Positions 49,980 through 58,771 of a stretch of DNA of 64,000 nt are shown here, piece by piece. A program made the position numbers and the translations under genes. This DNA is from Candidatus Limosilactobacillus faecipullorum (GTDB taxonomy: Bacteria; Bacillota; Bacilli; Lactobacillales; Lactobacillaceae), in contig DWYX01000056.1 of assembly GCA_019118465.1 (NCBI GenBank), forward strand, positions 1 to 64,000. The letters run 5' to 3'. The notes beneath the pieces were generated by a model, which saw only the letters and a list, made by a program, of their open reading frames with translations, was not told the DNA's origin and searched no databases. How positions within the stretch are numbered: position 1 is the first letter of the stretch; each line of letters opens with the position of its first letter.

Positions 49980-50957
49980 TTAAGCCGTCGTTCCCGGAAT
50001 TAACTTTACCGGCAAAGTTACCGAACTAACTTTTTGATCTGCCAATCGTTTTTGCAGAAGGTCAACGGCAACCTTTGCCATTTCTGAAATTGGTTGCTGA
50101 ATGGTTGTTAGGTCTGGGAACAGCAACTGAGTTGAACTCGCTCCATCGTAACCAACGACTCTAACATCTTCCGGAACCCGTTTTCCAGCTTGCCGGGCGG
50201 CGTTAATTGCTAACCGCGCATTAGTATCGTTATCGGCAAAAATCCCATCGCACTCGGGGTGATCAATAAAAATTTGCTTAAAAATTGCCGCTTTCTCTTC
50301 ATTTGGCGAATCAAAGCTGATTTCATAAGTAATTTTCTCCATCCCATGCTCACTCACAAGTTCTTCGTACCCCCGCCGCCGTTCTTGGTTAGGCGTTGAA
50401 CTAGTGGCTGGATAGTTAGTATGGATAATGTGCTGACAACCATCATCTAATAACCGTTGAGTTGCAAGTCGGCCCCCAGTATAGTTATCCGCTGCAACTA
50501 CAGGAATTTGCTTACTAACAATCCGTTCAATTGAAACAATTGGTAAGTTCGTATTGTGATAAGCTTCAATTCCTTCGTTGTGAGCACCAACAATAAGGCC
50601 ATCGATTTGCCCATTCAACAGCAATTGTAAGTATTGCTCTTCTTTCTGGGGATTATTTTGACTGTTCCCCATCACTACTCGGTAACCAAGTTCATAAAGT
50701 CGCTCTTCTAGCTCGGCTTCAAGTTCGCCGAAGAAAGGGTTATTCACGGTTGGAAAAACCAGGCCCACTAAATCGGTTTTTTGCTTAAAGAGCTGCCGGG
50801 CCACCGCATTCGGGCGGTAATTTAATTCTTCCATTGCTTGGTGAACCTTCTGGATGGTTTGCTTACTCAAGTACCCCCGATTGTTTAAGACCCGCGATAC
50901 CGTTGTAACCGAAACCCCTGCCCGTTTTGCAACATCTTGTAGTTTCACCCTTGCCAT
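49980..50957 (-). CDS. LacI-family repressor, paralogue of the one at 23.2 kb
   Basis: 325 residues: HTH KLQDVAKRAGVSVTTVSRVL, hinge NYRPNAVARQL, and a sugar-binding-like domain. Large parts match the regulator at 23.2 kb, such as NRGYLSK, the NPFFGELEAELEERLYELGY region and DGLIVGAHNEGIEAYHNTNLP. It is probably the repressor of the SemiSWEET gene that follows. The effector is unknown. Confidence 0.9.
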   Translation of the reverse strand: MARVKLQDVAKRAGVSVTTVSRVLNNRGYLSKQTIQKVHQAMEELNYRPNAVARQLFKQKTDLVGLVFPTVNNPFFGELEAELEERLYELGYRVVMGNSQNNPQKEEQYLQLLLNGQIDGLIVGAHNEGIEAYHNTNLPIVSIERIVSKQIPVVAADNYTGGRLATQRLLDDGCQHIIHTNYPATSSTPNQERRRGYEELVSEHGMEKITYEISFDSPNEEKAAIFKQIFIDHPECDGIFADNDTNARLAINAARQAGKRVPEDVRVVGYDGASSTQLLFPDLTTIQQPISEMAKVAVDLLQKRLADQKVSSVTLPVKLIPGTTA

Positions 50958-51162
50958 ACCATTTACTCCGTTCCCAATAAGATAATTATTACTATTATAG
51001 CAAACTTCGCGCTAACTTTGAAAACCCTTTCTACTTTTTTATATTTTATTGACTATCATTTTATCAATTTCCAGAAAACCTGGTAATAATGCCTTGTTAT
51101 CAACGATTAGCTATGGTATGCTTACCTATATCTTAAGAGATTATTTATCGGAGGGATTATTA

Positions 51163-51435
51163 ATGAACAAAGCAGAATTAGTAGGTAACGTTGCTACCGC
51201 CACTGGCTTAGCTAAGAAGGATGCTACGCGTGCTGTTGACGCCGTATTTAGCTCCATCCAAGCTTCCCTTGCTAAGGGTGAAAAGGTCCAATTGATCGGC
51301 TTTGGTAACTTCGAAGTTCGGAACCGTGCCGCTCGTAAGGGTCGCAACCCACAAACTGGGGCAGAAATCCAAATTCCTGCAAGCAAGGTTCCTGCATTCA
51401 AGCCAGGTAAGGCTTTGAAGGACGCTGTTAAGTAA
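51163..51435 (+). CDS. hup: DNA-binding protein HU
   Basis: Main nucleoid protein that bends DNA as a dimer. 90 residues from MNKAELVGN, with GGAGGG upstream; the frame in front of it is open but untranslated. The beta-arm motif [18 protein letters not shown] is intact. Codon use is highly biased, consistent with high expression. Confidence 0.97.
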   Translation: MNKAELVGNVATATGLAKKDATRAVDAVFSSIQASLAKGEKVQLIGFGNFEVRNRAARKGRNPQTGAEIQIPASKVPAFKPGKALKDAVK

Positions 51436-51456
51436 TTTTTTACTTAACTTAGTTCA

Positions 51457-51494
51457 AAACACCGCCAATCGAATTTTCGATGGCGGTGTTTTTT
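51457..51494 (+). terminator. hup terminator
   Basis: AAAACACCGCCA pairs with TGGCGGTGTTTT, with an inner ATCGAA/TTCGAT pairing, and ends in T. Confidence 0.9.
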
Positions 51495-51560
51495 CTATGG
51501 CTTCATTTATTGACAGCACAATACTATATTTAATATAACATTGTTAAAAGAGGTGATGAC

Positions 51561-51884
51561 ATGAAAATTCCCGTTAATGCCGATTTACTAGACGGCTTGG
51601 TCTTAGCTCTATTAAATCAGCAAGACAACTATGGCTACGCAATCACCCAAGCTATGCAAGCAGCGATCCCCGTTTCGGAATCAACCTTATACCCAGTTTT
51701 GCGACGATTGAAAAAGGCTGGTTTAGTAATCACCTATGATCACCCCTTTCAAGGGCGTAATCGCCGTTACTACCAAATTACTGATCCCGGAAAGGAACGC
51801 TTAACCGAGGTTACTGCGGAATGGAATCACTATAAGCAACAACTAGACCAAATCTTTAAGGGGGGGAATCAAGAATATGAATAA
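51561..51884 (+). CDS. PadR-family transcriptional regulator
   Basis: 107 residues with a winged helix: LVLALLNQQDNYGYAITQ, then VSESTLYPVLRRLKKAGLV and RRYYQITDPGKERL. It probably represses its own operon and responds to envelope or drug stress, as relatives do. The two next genes overlap it and each other (8 and 4 bases), forming one operon. A run of A/T with TATAAC before it may be the promoter. Confidence 0.92.
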   Translation: MKIPVNADLLDGLVLALLNQQDNYGYAITQAMQAAIPVSESTLYPVLRRLKKAGLVITYDHPFQGRNRRYYQITDPGKERLTEVTAEWNHYKQQLDQIFKGGNQEYE

Positions 51885-52482
51885 TGAAGTTAAACAATAC
51901 CTCAATGAACTACAACACCGGCTTCGGCGCTTGCCAGCTGAAGAACGTGATGAGGTCATGGAATACCATACTGAATACTGTGAAGATGCTGGTTTTACTG
52001 ACCGCCAAGCTGTCGAAAAGGCCCTTGGAAGCCCGCGTGCTTTAAGTCTCCAAATTTTAGCCGAACACAGTTTTGATGAAAAACCGCAGGAGCACTGGTG
52101 GCATCCCGAAACCAACATCAAAACTATCTGGTTAGTTGTCTTAGCTCTCCTAGCGTCACCGGTAACTTTCTTTATCGAGATCTTCTTACTAGCCGGATTA
52201 ATTGCTGTACTTGCTGTGATATTCTCACTTGTAGTTACTGCCATTGCTCTAATTGGGAGTGCAATTATGGCTACCGGGACTTTCTTCTACGTAGGACTTG
52301 CCTTACTCTTTACAAAACTAAGCGTGGGATTGTTCTACCTTGGTTTAGGCTTTGCCTTACTTGGCCTTGGCTTACTCATCATTACCGTTGGAACCTGGTT
52401 CTGTCTGGTACTAATTCGCCTAATCACCCGGGGATGCCAATGGTTATATCACCACTTTGTTAAACGGGAGGGAGCAAAATGA
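51877..52482 (+). CDS. DUF1700 (HAAS-domain) membrane protein
   Basis: 201 residues. The N-terminal 70 residues are the HAAS helical domain (YLNELQHRLRRLPAEERDE, YHTEYCEDAGFTDRQAVEKA), and the rest is three to four membrane segments. In related systems the cytoplasmic HAAS domain interacts with the PadR regulator and passes a signal from the membrane. That partnership is inferred here from gene order. Confidence 0.88.
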   Translation: MNNEVKQYLNELQHRLRRLPAEERDEVMEYHTEYCEDAGFTDRQAVEKALGSPRALSLQILAEHSFDEKPQEHWWHPETNIKTIWLVVLALLASPVTFFIEIFLLAGLIAVLAVIFSLVVTAIALIGSAIMATGTFFYVGLALLFTKLSVGLFYLGLGFALLGLGLLIITVGTWFCLVLIRLITRGCQWLYHHFVKREGAK

Positions 52483-53426
52483 AAAAGATCATTGTTACTG
52501 GACTAACCTTCCTCGGATTTGGTTTGGTTCTGACTATCATTGGAATTGGTTTAGGAGGTAACCAATCGGTGGCATTTAATGGCTTACAACCAAAAGTTAT
52601 CAATACCAAAGTTGTCCATCAAGTTCACCAATTTGAACAAGTTAATCAGGTTAATTTAAACGTTAACCGGGGGAAAGTTAACTTTAAAACTGGTAAACAA
52701 TTCAAAGTAAGTTATCAGGGAAGCAAAGATGTTGCCCCCAAAGTTACTCAAAGTGGTACCCGAGTAACCGTCTCTCAACCGAGAACAACTAACCATCATG
52801 TTTTTATGGACCTTGGTCTATTAAATCACCACGCAATGCATAGTCAAATCACAATTACTCTTCCCCAAAAAGAACTTGCTAAACTTCAAATCACGAGTCA
52901 TGACACTCGAATCTCAAGTGACGCAAAGCTTATGATTCAAGCCCTTCAACTGGATTTGACTGATAGTGACTTCACTCTTAGCCAAGCAACGGTTAACCAA
53001 TTAACCGCTAACGCCAAAGATACCGATGTCACCTTCAACCAAAGCCAATTTAAAGGCGGGAATTTATCCGTTCGCGATGGCGATGTGACAATCAATAACT
53101 CTGACCTTCAACAAGTCAAGCTCGATAATCACGATGGTGATACCTATTTCCACCAAGTGACTGCTACTGGTGGGGAAATTAACCTTACAGATGGTGATTT
53201 GGCAGCTCATAGTTTGAAGATCAAAAAGGAATACACGATAAAAGCTAGCGACGGCGATATCACTATCACCAATCCGCAAGCCGATGGTTACCAACTCCAA
53301 GCTACTGATGGGGACTTGCATCTCTTTAATCAACACAGTGAAGACGGTAGCCTTAGTCAAAATCCAACTGCCACTAATCTTCTCACTATTACAACTAGTG
53401 ACGGTGACGTGACGGTACAGCATTAA
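52479..53426 (+). CDS. DUF4097 toastrack-domain protein
   Basis: 315 residues. One N-terminal membrane segment (about 5-24) and an extracellular beta-helix region with a recurring Asp-Gly-Asp motif, seen six or more times (such as VRDGDVTINNSD, NHDGDTYFHQ, ASDGDITITN, ATDGDLHLFN and SDGDVTV). It belongs to the DUF4097 or toastrack group that occurs with PadR and HAAS proteins. Ligand and job unknown; a sensor of cell-envelope stress is plausible. Confidence 0.85.
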   Translation: MKKIIVTGLTFLGFGLVLTIIGIGLGGNQSVAFNGLQPKVINTKVVHQVHQFEQVNQVNLNVNRGKVNFKTGKQFKVSYQGSKDVAPKVTQSGTRVTVSQPRTTNHHVFMDLGLLNHHAMHSQITITLPQKELAKLQITSHDTRISSDAKLMIQALQLDLTDSDFTLSQATVNQLTANAKDTDVTFNQSQFKGGNLSVRDGDVTINNSDLQQVKLDNHDGDTYFHQVTATGGEINLTDGDLAAHSLKIKKEYTIKASDGDITITNPQADGYQLQATDGDLHLFNQHSEDGSLSQNPTATNLLTITTSDGDVTVQH

Positions 53427-53428
53427 AT

Positions 53429-53468
53429 AAAATGACCGCTAACCATTTTAATGGCTAACGGTCATTTT
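53429..53468. terminator. bidirectional terminator
   Basis: AAAATGACCG(C/T)TAACCAT pairs with ATGGCTAACGGTCATTTT across 4 bases, with G-T pairs. It separates the toastrack gene from the converging MFS gene. Confidence 0.88.
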
Positions 53469-53470
53469 AT

Positions 53471-54640
53471 TTATCCTCTCCGAATCCGAAAAGAAATCCC
53501 AAAAGCGAGCATTAAGAAGACTACCACAATTAAATACGGAGCTTGGTAGTTCATGTCTAAAGTGGCCCCAGAAAGCAACGGGCCAACTATGTTACCAATA
53601 CTGGTTAAAGACATGTTAACCCCGTTGATTAGTCCTTGATCGTGGTCACTAGCCTTCGTAAGCAAAGTTGTAATTGCGGGCCGAAGAAGGTCAAAAGCTT
53701 CAAAACTAACCAAAGTAGCCACAATGATCTGCCAGTGGGAATGGTCATAGATCACAACAAAGGTTGCTAAAGCACTTAAGAAATAACTATAGCGGATCAA
53801 GCGGACTTCTCCCAACCAGAGGGTTAATTTCTCAAAGAAGAAAACCTGAAGGATCAAAGAAATAATCCCATTCAAGGTCAATACCGTAGCGATGGCGCCT
53901 AAACTAAATTGGTGGACTTCATTAACATACAGACTGTAGATACTCTCAAAACCAGCAAGACCAAAGGAAGCAACGAAGATCATTAGGAATAAGGCGGTCA
54001 ATTCTGGCGTTAACAACCCCTTTAACTTATGCCACATCCCCTTTTCCTCATGATGACTACTTTGGTGGATCACAATCCCGGCCTTTCGTTCATCAGGCAA
54101 ACCAATAATTGCAACGAAAACACTGACTGTTCCTAAAATTCCAGCGATCCAAAACGGCACTTTATAACCATAAGTTGCTAGTAGACCACCGAGTCCTGGT
54201 CCAAGAATCAAGCCACCGCTGAAGGCCGCTGATAGCCAGCCAATTACTTTGGCCCGTTCCCGTTCAGTAGTAATATCCGCTGCGAGCGCCATTGAAGTTG
54301 GTACAAACATCGCTGCTGATAAACCATCAATCACCCGCGACAAATTAAATAGCCATAAATGATTTCCGGCCGCAAAAATAAATTCCCCAAGGGCAAAAAC
54401 GACGATCCCCCAAACGAGCATCGGTTTCCGTCCCGTCTTATCTGAAATTCTCCCAACCACTGGAGAAGCGATAAATTGGACTAGAGCAAAGAGCGCCGAC
54501 ATCACCCCCATATCAAAAGCTGAAAAGTGATACTCATTCTTAATAAAGGGCATCACCGGAAAGATCAAACTTAGCCCTAAACAAATTAAAAATTCGCAAG
54601 CGAGAATGATCCAAATTGTGTGTTTTACCATTTTCGTCAT
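53471..54640 (-). CDS. MFS drug-type efflux transporter
   Basis: 389 residues, 12 membrane segments, with the motif A pattern GRISDKTGRKPMLVWG of drug/proton antiporters of the 12-helix (TetA/NorA) kind. The start at MTKMVKHTIW has GAAAGGA 12 bases upstream. A two-codon frame (ATGCTTTAG) lies in the gap and may affect initiation. Substrate not known. Likely its own transcript after the sirtuin gene. Confidence 0.85.
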   Translation of the reverse strand: MTKMVKHTIWIILACEFLICLGLSLIFPVMPFIKNEYHFSAFDMGVMSALFALVQFIASPVVGRISDKTGRKPMLVWGIVVFALGEFIFAAGNHLWLFNLSRVIDGLSAAMFVPTSMALAADITTERERAKVIGWLSAAFSGGLILGPGLGGLLATYGYKVPFWIAGILGTVSVFVAIIGLPDERKAGIVIHQSSHHEEKGMWHKLKGLLTPELTALFLMIFVASFGLAGFESIYSLYVNEVHQFSLGAIATVLTLNGIISLILQVFFFEKLTLWLGEVRLIRYSYFLSALATFVVIYDHSHWQIIVATLVSFEAFDLLRPAITTLLTKASDHDQGLINGVNMSLTSIGNIVGPLLSGATLDMNYQAPYLIVVVFLMLAFGISFRIRRG

Positions 54641-54678
54641 GCTAAAGCATCGTCCTTTCTTAATTATTGTAAAGGTAA

Positions 54679-54708
54679 ACCGCCGTGGGGTTCTTACCTC
54701 ATGGCGGT
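54679..54708 (-). terminator. hairpin between the sirtuin and MFS genes
   Basis: ACCGCCATGAGG pairs with CCCCACGGCGGT; the following T-run is short, so the termination is probably weak. Confidence 0.5.
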
Positions 54709-54721
54709 TGTTTTCATTCAC

Positions 54722-55423
54722 TTATTTAACTTGTAGTTCATTAAAGAACTCAACTGCATCCCCGGTTACCATCGTAAAGTCACCTGGCAATGACAATGGT
54801 TCCTGGTTAATAGCTAGGATTCTCGCGTCAGAATTAGCATAGTTAAGTAACCCAGCAAAAGGATAAACCTTCATCGAGGTCCCAACAATTACTACTAAAT
54901 CAGCCGCTTGTAAGGCCGCTAGAGACTGGCTTAAAGCTACTTCTGGGATTGCCTCATCATATAGAACAATGTCTGGACGTAAACTTCCCCCATCGTTTTC
55001 ATGAATTCGGCTCTTCAAGTAGTCCGCTACCGGAACCGTTTGATGGCACTTTTCACAGTAAACCCGTTCTAGGGTTCCGTGAAAATTAACCAAATGCTTC
55101 GTGTGGGCTTTTTCATAAAGGCCGTCAATGTTTTGGGTAATTACGGTTGCCCGATCAACTTGGGTAAAAGCCGCTTGCTTTTCGTGAATCACATTAGGCT
55201 TAGCATCCGGAAAGTATAAATTATCCTTGCAGAACTGATAAAAGCCATCCGGATCACTCATAAAATAACGGTGACTAAGGTAGTACTCAGCATTTTTATT
55301 CTTAGTATACAGTCCGTTCGCCGACCGAAAATCGGGAATTCCAGAAGCCGTAGAAACTCCCGCTCCCGTCATAAAAACAATGCGGTGGGCTTGATCAAAT
55401 AAAGTTTGAATAGCTGCATCCAT
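54722..55423 (-). CDS. cobB: Sir2-type NAD-dependent protein deacylase with incomplete zinc site
   Basis: 233 residues. GAGVSTASGIPDFRSANGLY, TQNIDGLYEKAHTKHLVNFHG, and IVGTSMKVYPFAGL are the standard sirtuin motifs with the catalytic His. In the zinc ribbon only the first pair is seen (CEKC); the second is replaced by HENDGG, so zinc may be bound by other residues or lost. Role: removes acyl groups from lysine using NAD. It lies between the IpaB/EvcA-like and MFS genes. Confidence 0.88.
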   Translation of the reverse strand: MDAAIQTLFDQAHRIVFMTGAGVSTASGIPDFRSANGLYTKNKNAEYYLSHRYFMSDPDGFYQFCKDNLYFPDAKPNVIHEKQAAFTQVDRATVITQNIDGLYEKAHTKHLVNFHGTLERVYCEKCHQTVPVADYLKSRIHENDGGSLRPDIVLYDEAIPEVALSQSLAALQAADLVVIVGTSMKVYPFAGLLNYANSDARILAINQEPLSLPGDFTMVTGDAVEFFNELQVK

Positions 55424-55427
55424 GCGA

Positions 55428-56384
55428 TCACTTCCTTAAAATGTACGGAATGCCATGCTTCTCCAAAAATTCTTGAACCGGTTGATCATAAAGTTTAACG
55501 AATGTTTCGGGTTTATTTGGCTTTGGGGCTTCAATCACAAAGGAATTTTGCCCATCATTCCGCCGTACCCCAACATAAACATCTTTTTCCCCATGCCGGC
55601 CCGTCATTTCAGAATGGAAAATTTCAAAGACCTGCCGCACCTTCAAACGTAATTGCCGTTCGCTTAAAGCAGGCGTTAACGTGGTAAAATCCCGGTTCCG
55701 CAAAGCTGGTAAGCCCCATTCCCGCAGTTGACCATCAAAGAGACCAAAGAGTTTTACAATTTGGCGTCGCATCTCGAAAGGTGACGTAACTGGCTTGGTT
55801 GCCCATGCTTGATATAACTTTTGAGCGGCCGCAAAGGCAGTAGGATAATCCCGGTTTAATTCGTCCGCAACTGAAGCTAGGTGGTCACCATAAAAGACGA
55901 TTGCATCAAGCAAAGTAAGTAAGCGGAGCGTCCGTTCATCATTATCCCCGGCTTTTTCCGGACTTAGAGTTGCCTGAATTCCCTTCAAGTATTGGGCTTC
56001 AATTTCGTCATCGATTAAGCCATGTTGGCGTTGAACATCAACTACTACCCGGTGCATTACCGTGTCATAAAGGTCGGTTGCCATGATCATCATCTGTTCG
56101 TCCAACTGACTATTGCCTAACGACAATTGGAAAAAGATCTGCGGAAAACCTTTTAATAGCATCAGTAAGTGTAACAATTCATGACTCGCCGTGTAATCCG
56201 GCGCCGTAAGGTCATTAACAGTAATAAATAAGCCACCGGGCAAAACCTTTTGGCTTGCTTGGTCATGCCGCACATAGCCAACCTTTTGATCACCAAATTG
56301 AACGAAGACGCTTCCTTCCGGATAGTTGGCGTTCACTTCATCCAACAGCTTTTTAACTTCTGCATTCAATTCAATTTGTGCCAT
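55428..56384 (-). CDS. IpaB/EvcA-type protein of lactobacilli, HExxH motif
   Basis: 318 residues, soluble. Residues about 63-83 read TASHELLHLLMLLKGFPQ, a possible zinc-protease HExxH (HELLH), followed by long helices. A later Asp/Glu that might complete the site cannot be assigned. This family is usually annotated as IpaB/EvcA in lactobacilli but its biochemistry is unknown. Its start overlaps mvaA and it ends 4 bases before the sirtuin, so it is in an operon ppx-mvaA-this-cobB. Confidence 0.75.
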   Translation of the reverse strand: MAQIELNAEVKKLLDEVNANYPEGSVFVQFGDQKVGYVRHDQASQKVLPGGLFITVNDLTAPDYTASHELLHLLMLLKGFPQIFFQLSLGNSQLDEQMMIMATDLYDTVMHRVVVDVQRQHGLIDDEIEAQYLKGIQATLSPEKAGDNDERTLRLLTLLDAIVFYGDHLASVADELNRDYPTAFAAAQKLYQAWATKPVTSPFEMRRQIVKLFGLFDGQLREWGLPALRNRDFTTLTPALSERQLRLKVRQVFEIFHSEMTGRHGEKDVYVGVRRNDGQNSFVIEAPKPNKPETFVKLYDQPVQEFLEKHGIPYILRK

Positions 56385-57636
56385 GTTGCGTTCTCATCTC
56401 CCTTAAAATTTTCTGAGCAAGCGTTGCGTCAACGTGCTTGTATTGTTTTAATTGGCTAACTAGCGGCGCCACTTCGGTAGCAATTGCCCCGACACTCATC
56501 GCTAAGGAGCGGTATTGCAATTTCATGTGGCCGGCTTGGATACCCGAAGTTGCTAAAGCTCGTAAGGCCGCTAAGTTTTGAGCTAGTCCCAGGCTCGCAA
56601 TCACACCCGCCAATTCTTGAGCGGTTTGAATCTCACTAATTTGGTAGTTTACTCGGGACTGAGGAGTTAATTTAATCGAGCCTCCAACCACCCCAACTGG
56701 CATTGGCATGGTTAGACCACCAATTAATTGTTCCCCCATTAGGGTCCATGTTGCTAAGCCACGATATTGACCACTTCTTGCCGCATAAGCGTGAGCGCCG
56801 CTTTCGATGGCTCGCCAGTCATTCCCACTGGCCAGGACAGCTGCATCAATCCCGTTCATAATCCCCTTATTATGGGTTGCTGCCCGATAAGGGTCGACTT
56901 GAGCGAGCTCACTCAACTTTGCAATTCGTTCAGCCACTGAAGCTCCATCAAATGCAGGCGTCACTAAGGCTTTGAAATCAACATGACAGGTGACCGTTAC
57001 TAAGGACTGATCAGCTAGGTTGCTAAGGATGGCGGTTAAAACATGGTAGCCACTTTGCCGTAAGTTTTGGGCAACCGCTTCAGCCATTGTGTTGACTGTG
57101 TTAGCCCCCATTGCTTGTTGAACATCAATTAAAAGATCAACGCTAATGAAGTCACCAACTTGGCGAATCCGGAGTTGCTTAGCGCCCCCACCACGTTTTT
57201 TCATCGATGGGTGGGCATCATTAGCAACCTGGAGTAATTCGTCCTGGTGCATCAACAAATCTGTCGTTACTCGATCAGGATTTTCAACATCGGTTAAAAC
57301 AACCTGGCCAACTAAATAGCGTTCCTTCACTTCTGCAGTAAAGCCTCCACTTTGGGCAACTCGTTTTGCCCCGTTGGAAGCTGCCGCAATGACAGAGGGT
57401 TCTTCAGTTGCCATTGGAACAGTGTAGGCTTTCCCATTAACCACCAATCCCAAAGCGACTCCTTCCGGAAGACGATAATCAGTGATGTAATTTTCAACAA
57501 CTAAATCATGTTGTGTCGTTTCATTTGCTTGCAATTGCTCAAGTGCCGTTTGATTCAATTGCTTTCCTTGGACTAATCGGGCTTGGCGTTCGCTTAGTGA
57601 CCGCCGATAAAAACCGTGTTGCCAATCCTCACCCAT
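56371..57636 (-). CDS. mvaA: hydroxymethylglutaryl-CoA reductase, class II
   Basis: Rate-limiting enzyme of the mevalonate pathway to isoprenoids. Motifs include VVENYITDYRLPEGVALGL, MATEEPSVIAAASNGAKRV (catalytic Glu and Lys regions), GNDWRAIESGAHAYA and TMPMPVGVVGGS. The start was set at MGEDWQHGF, with AGAAAGGAC about 11 bases upstream. 421 residues. It overlaps ppx by 8 bases and the IpaB/EvcA-like gene by 14. Confidence 0.95.
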   Translation of the reverse strand: MGEDWQHGFYRRSLSERQARLVQGKQLNQTALEQLQANETTQHDLVVENYITDYRLPEGVALGLVVNGKAYTVPMATEEPSVIAAASNGAKRVAQSGGFTAEVKERYLVGQVVLTDVENPDRVTTDLLMHQDELLQVANDAHPSMKKRGGGAKQLRIRQVGDFISVDLLIDVQQAMGANTVNTMAEAVAQNLRQSGYHVLTAILSNLADQSLVTVTCHVDFKALVTPAFDGASVAERIAKLSELAQVDPYRAATHNKGIMNGIDAAVLASGNDWRAIESGAHAYAARSGQYRGLATWTLMGEQLIGGLTMPMPVGVVGGSIKLTPQSRVNYQISEIQTAQELAGVIASLGLAQNLAALRALATSGIQAGHMKLQYRSLAMSVGAIATEVAPLVSQLKQYKHVDATLAQKILREMRTQHGTN

Positions 57637-58567
57637 TTTTCTTCGGTCCTTTCTGTTGTTGAATATATTCCGTAATGATTCCTTCTCGTACGCCACTTTC
57701 AGAAAAGATCACTCGCCCATCACTATTACGTTGCAATAAGCAGATCAATGGTAGCATCCCCCCGATAATAATATCGGCCCGGTCAGGCTCCAACCCACTC
57801 ATCTTTTTCCGTTGGGATAAATTCCGGTTTAACAATTCGCGAAAGGTCGCATAGACCACTCGGGATGATAGTCGATAACCGTGAATCCGGCCAGCTTGCT
57901 GATGACGATGGGATTTACTCATCCGGGCTAAAGTCCGATTAGCACCACCCAAAAGGACGATCGGCACCCGGTTCGCATACCGTAACCACGGCACCTTATT
58001 AAAGCGGTCCGTAACTAAAGTTTCCGCTCGGAAAAGGTCACTGGCTTTGACATAGCCACCTAAGTGAAATTGTTCAGACAAGTTAACTGCCCCAAACGGT
58101 AGCGAAATCAAATCCCGTGCCCGTTGATTTTGAACAAGCACCAACTCACAACTTGCGCCTCCAACATCCAAGATCAAACAATGATCCATTTTTAATGTTC
58201 GAACAACCCCGAGATAATCATAATACGCTTCTTGCCGACCTGATAAAACTCGAAGTTCAATTCCAACTTCATTTTTAACCCGGTTTAAGAATTCACCTTG
58301 GTTTTTAGCTTGCCGAACTGCTGCCGTCGCAATTGCGACCACGGTTAAATTCGGAATTCCGGTATACAAACGTTTAAATCGTTTCAATGCCACAATGGTT
58401 CGATCCATCGCCGCTGGCTGGAGCATTCGCTCTGGTCCCATTCCCTCGGACAAACGACTATTTTCTTTTACCCGTTTAACTTCACGATATTCACCATTAC
58501 GTGAAATTCGCGTAATCGCTAGCCGAGCGGAATTGGAGCCCAGGTCAACGATCGCAAGGTTTTCCAC
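57629..58567 (-). CDS. ppx: Ppx/GppA phosphatase family protein
   Basis: 312 residues with the actin-like fold: AIVDLGSNSARLAI at the N terminus (phosphate 1), LDVGGASCELVLV (phosphate 2) and GGANRTLA. It may degrade polyphosphate or pppGpp, the two being hard to separate. First gene of the run to mvaA and cobB. Upstream is a divergent promoter region shared with the HelD-like gene. Confidence 0.88.
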   Translation of the reverse strand: MENLAIVDLGSNSARLAITRISRNGEYREVKRVKENSRLSEGMGPERMLQPAAMDRTIVALKRFKRLYTGIPNLTVVAIATAAVRQAKNQGEFLNRVKNEVGIELRVLSGRQEAYYDYLGVVRTLKMDHCLILDVGGASCELVLVQNQRARDLISLPFGAVNLSEQFHLGGYVKASDLFRAETLVTDRFNKVPWLRYANRVPIVLLGGANRTLARMSKSHRHQQAGRIHGYRLSSRVVYATFRELLNRNLSQRKKMSGLEPDRADIIIGGMLPLICLLQRNSDGRVIFSESGVREGIITEYIQQQKGPKKNG

Positions 58568-58695
58568 GACTCCTCACCTCTCTTCAATTTAAGATTAATT
58601 TTCAGTAAAATATCACTTTTAATAATACCATTTTCTAAAGGTAGACAGAAGGGAAAAGAAAAGGGAATGTAAGCTTTTTAACCAAACGATATATC

Positions 58696-58724
58696 TTGCG
58701 TTCGCCCGACTTCCTCACTACAAT
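58696..58724 (+). promoter_or_regulatory. promoter of the HelD-like gene
   Basis: TTGCGT, a 17 bp spacer and TACAAT, about 47 bases before the TTG start codon. No operator-like palindrome was seen. Confidence 0.65.
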
Positions 58725-58771
58725 AGAAACACTCAATTAACGGAAAAAGTAACCATAAGGGAGGTTCTACC

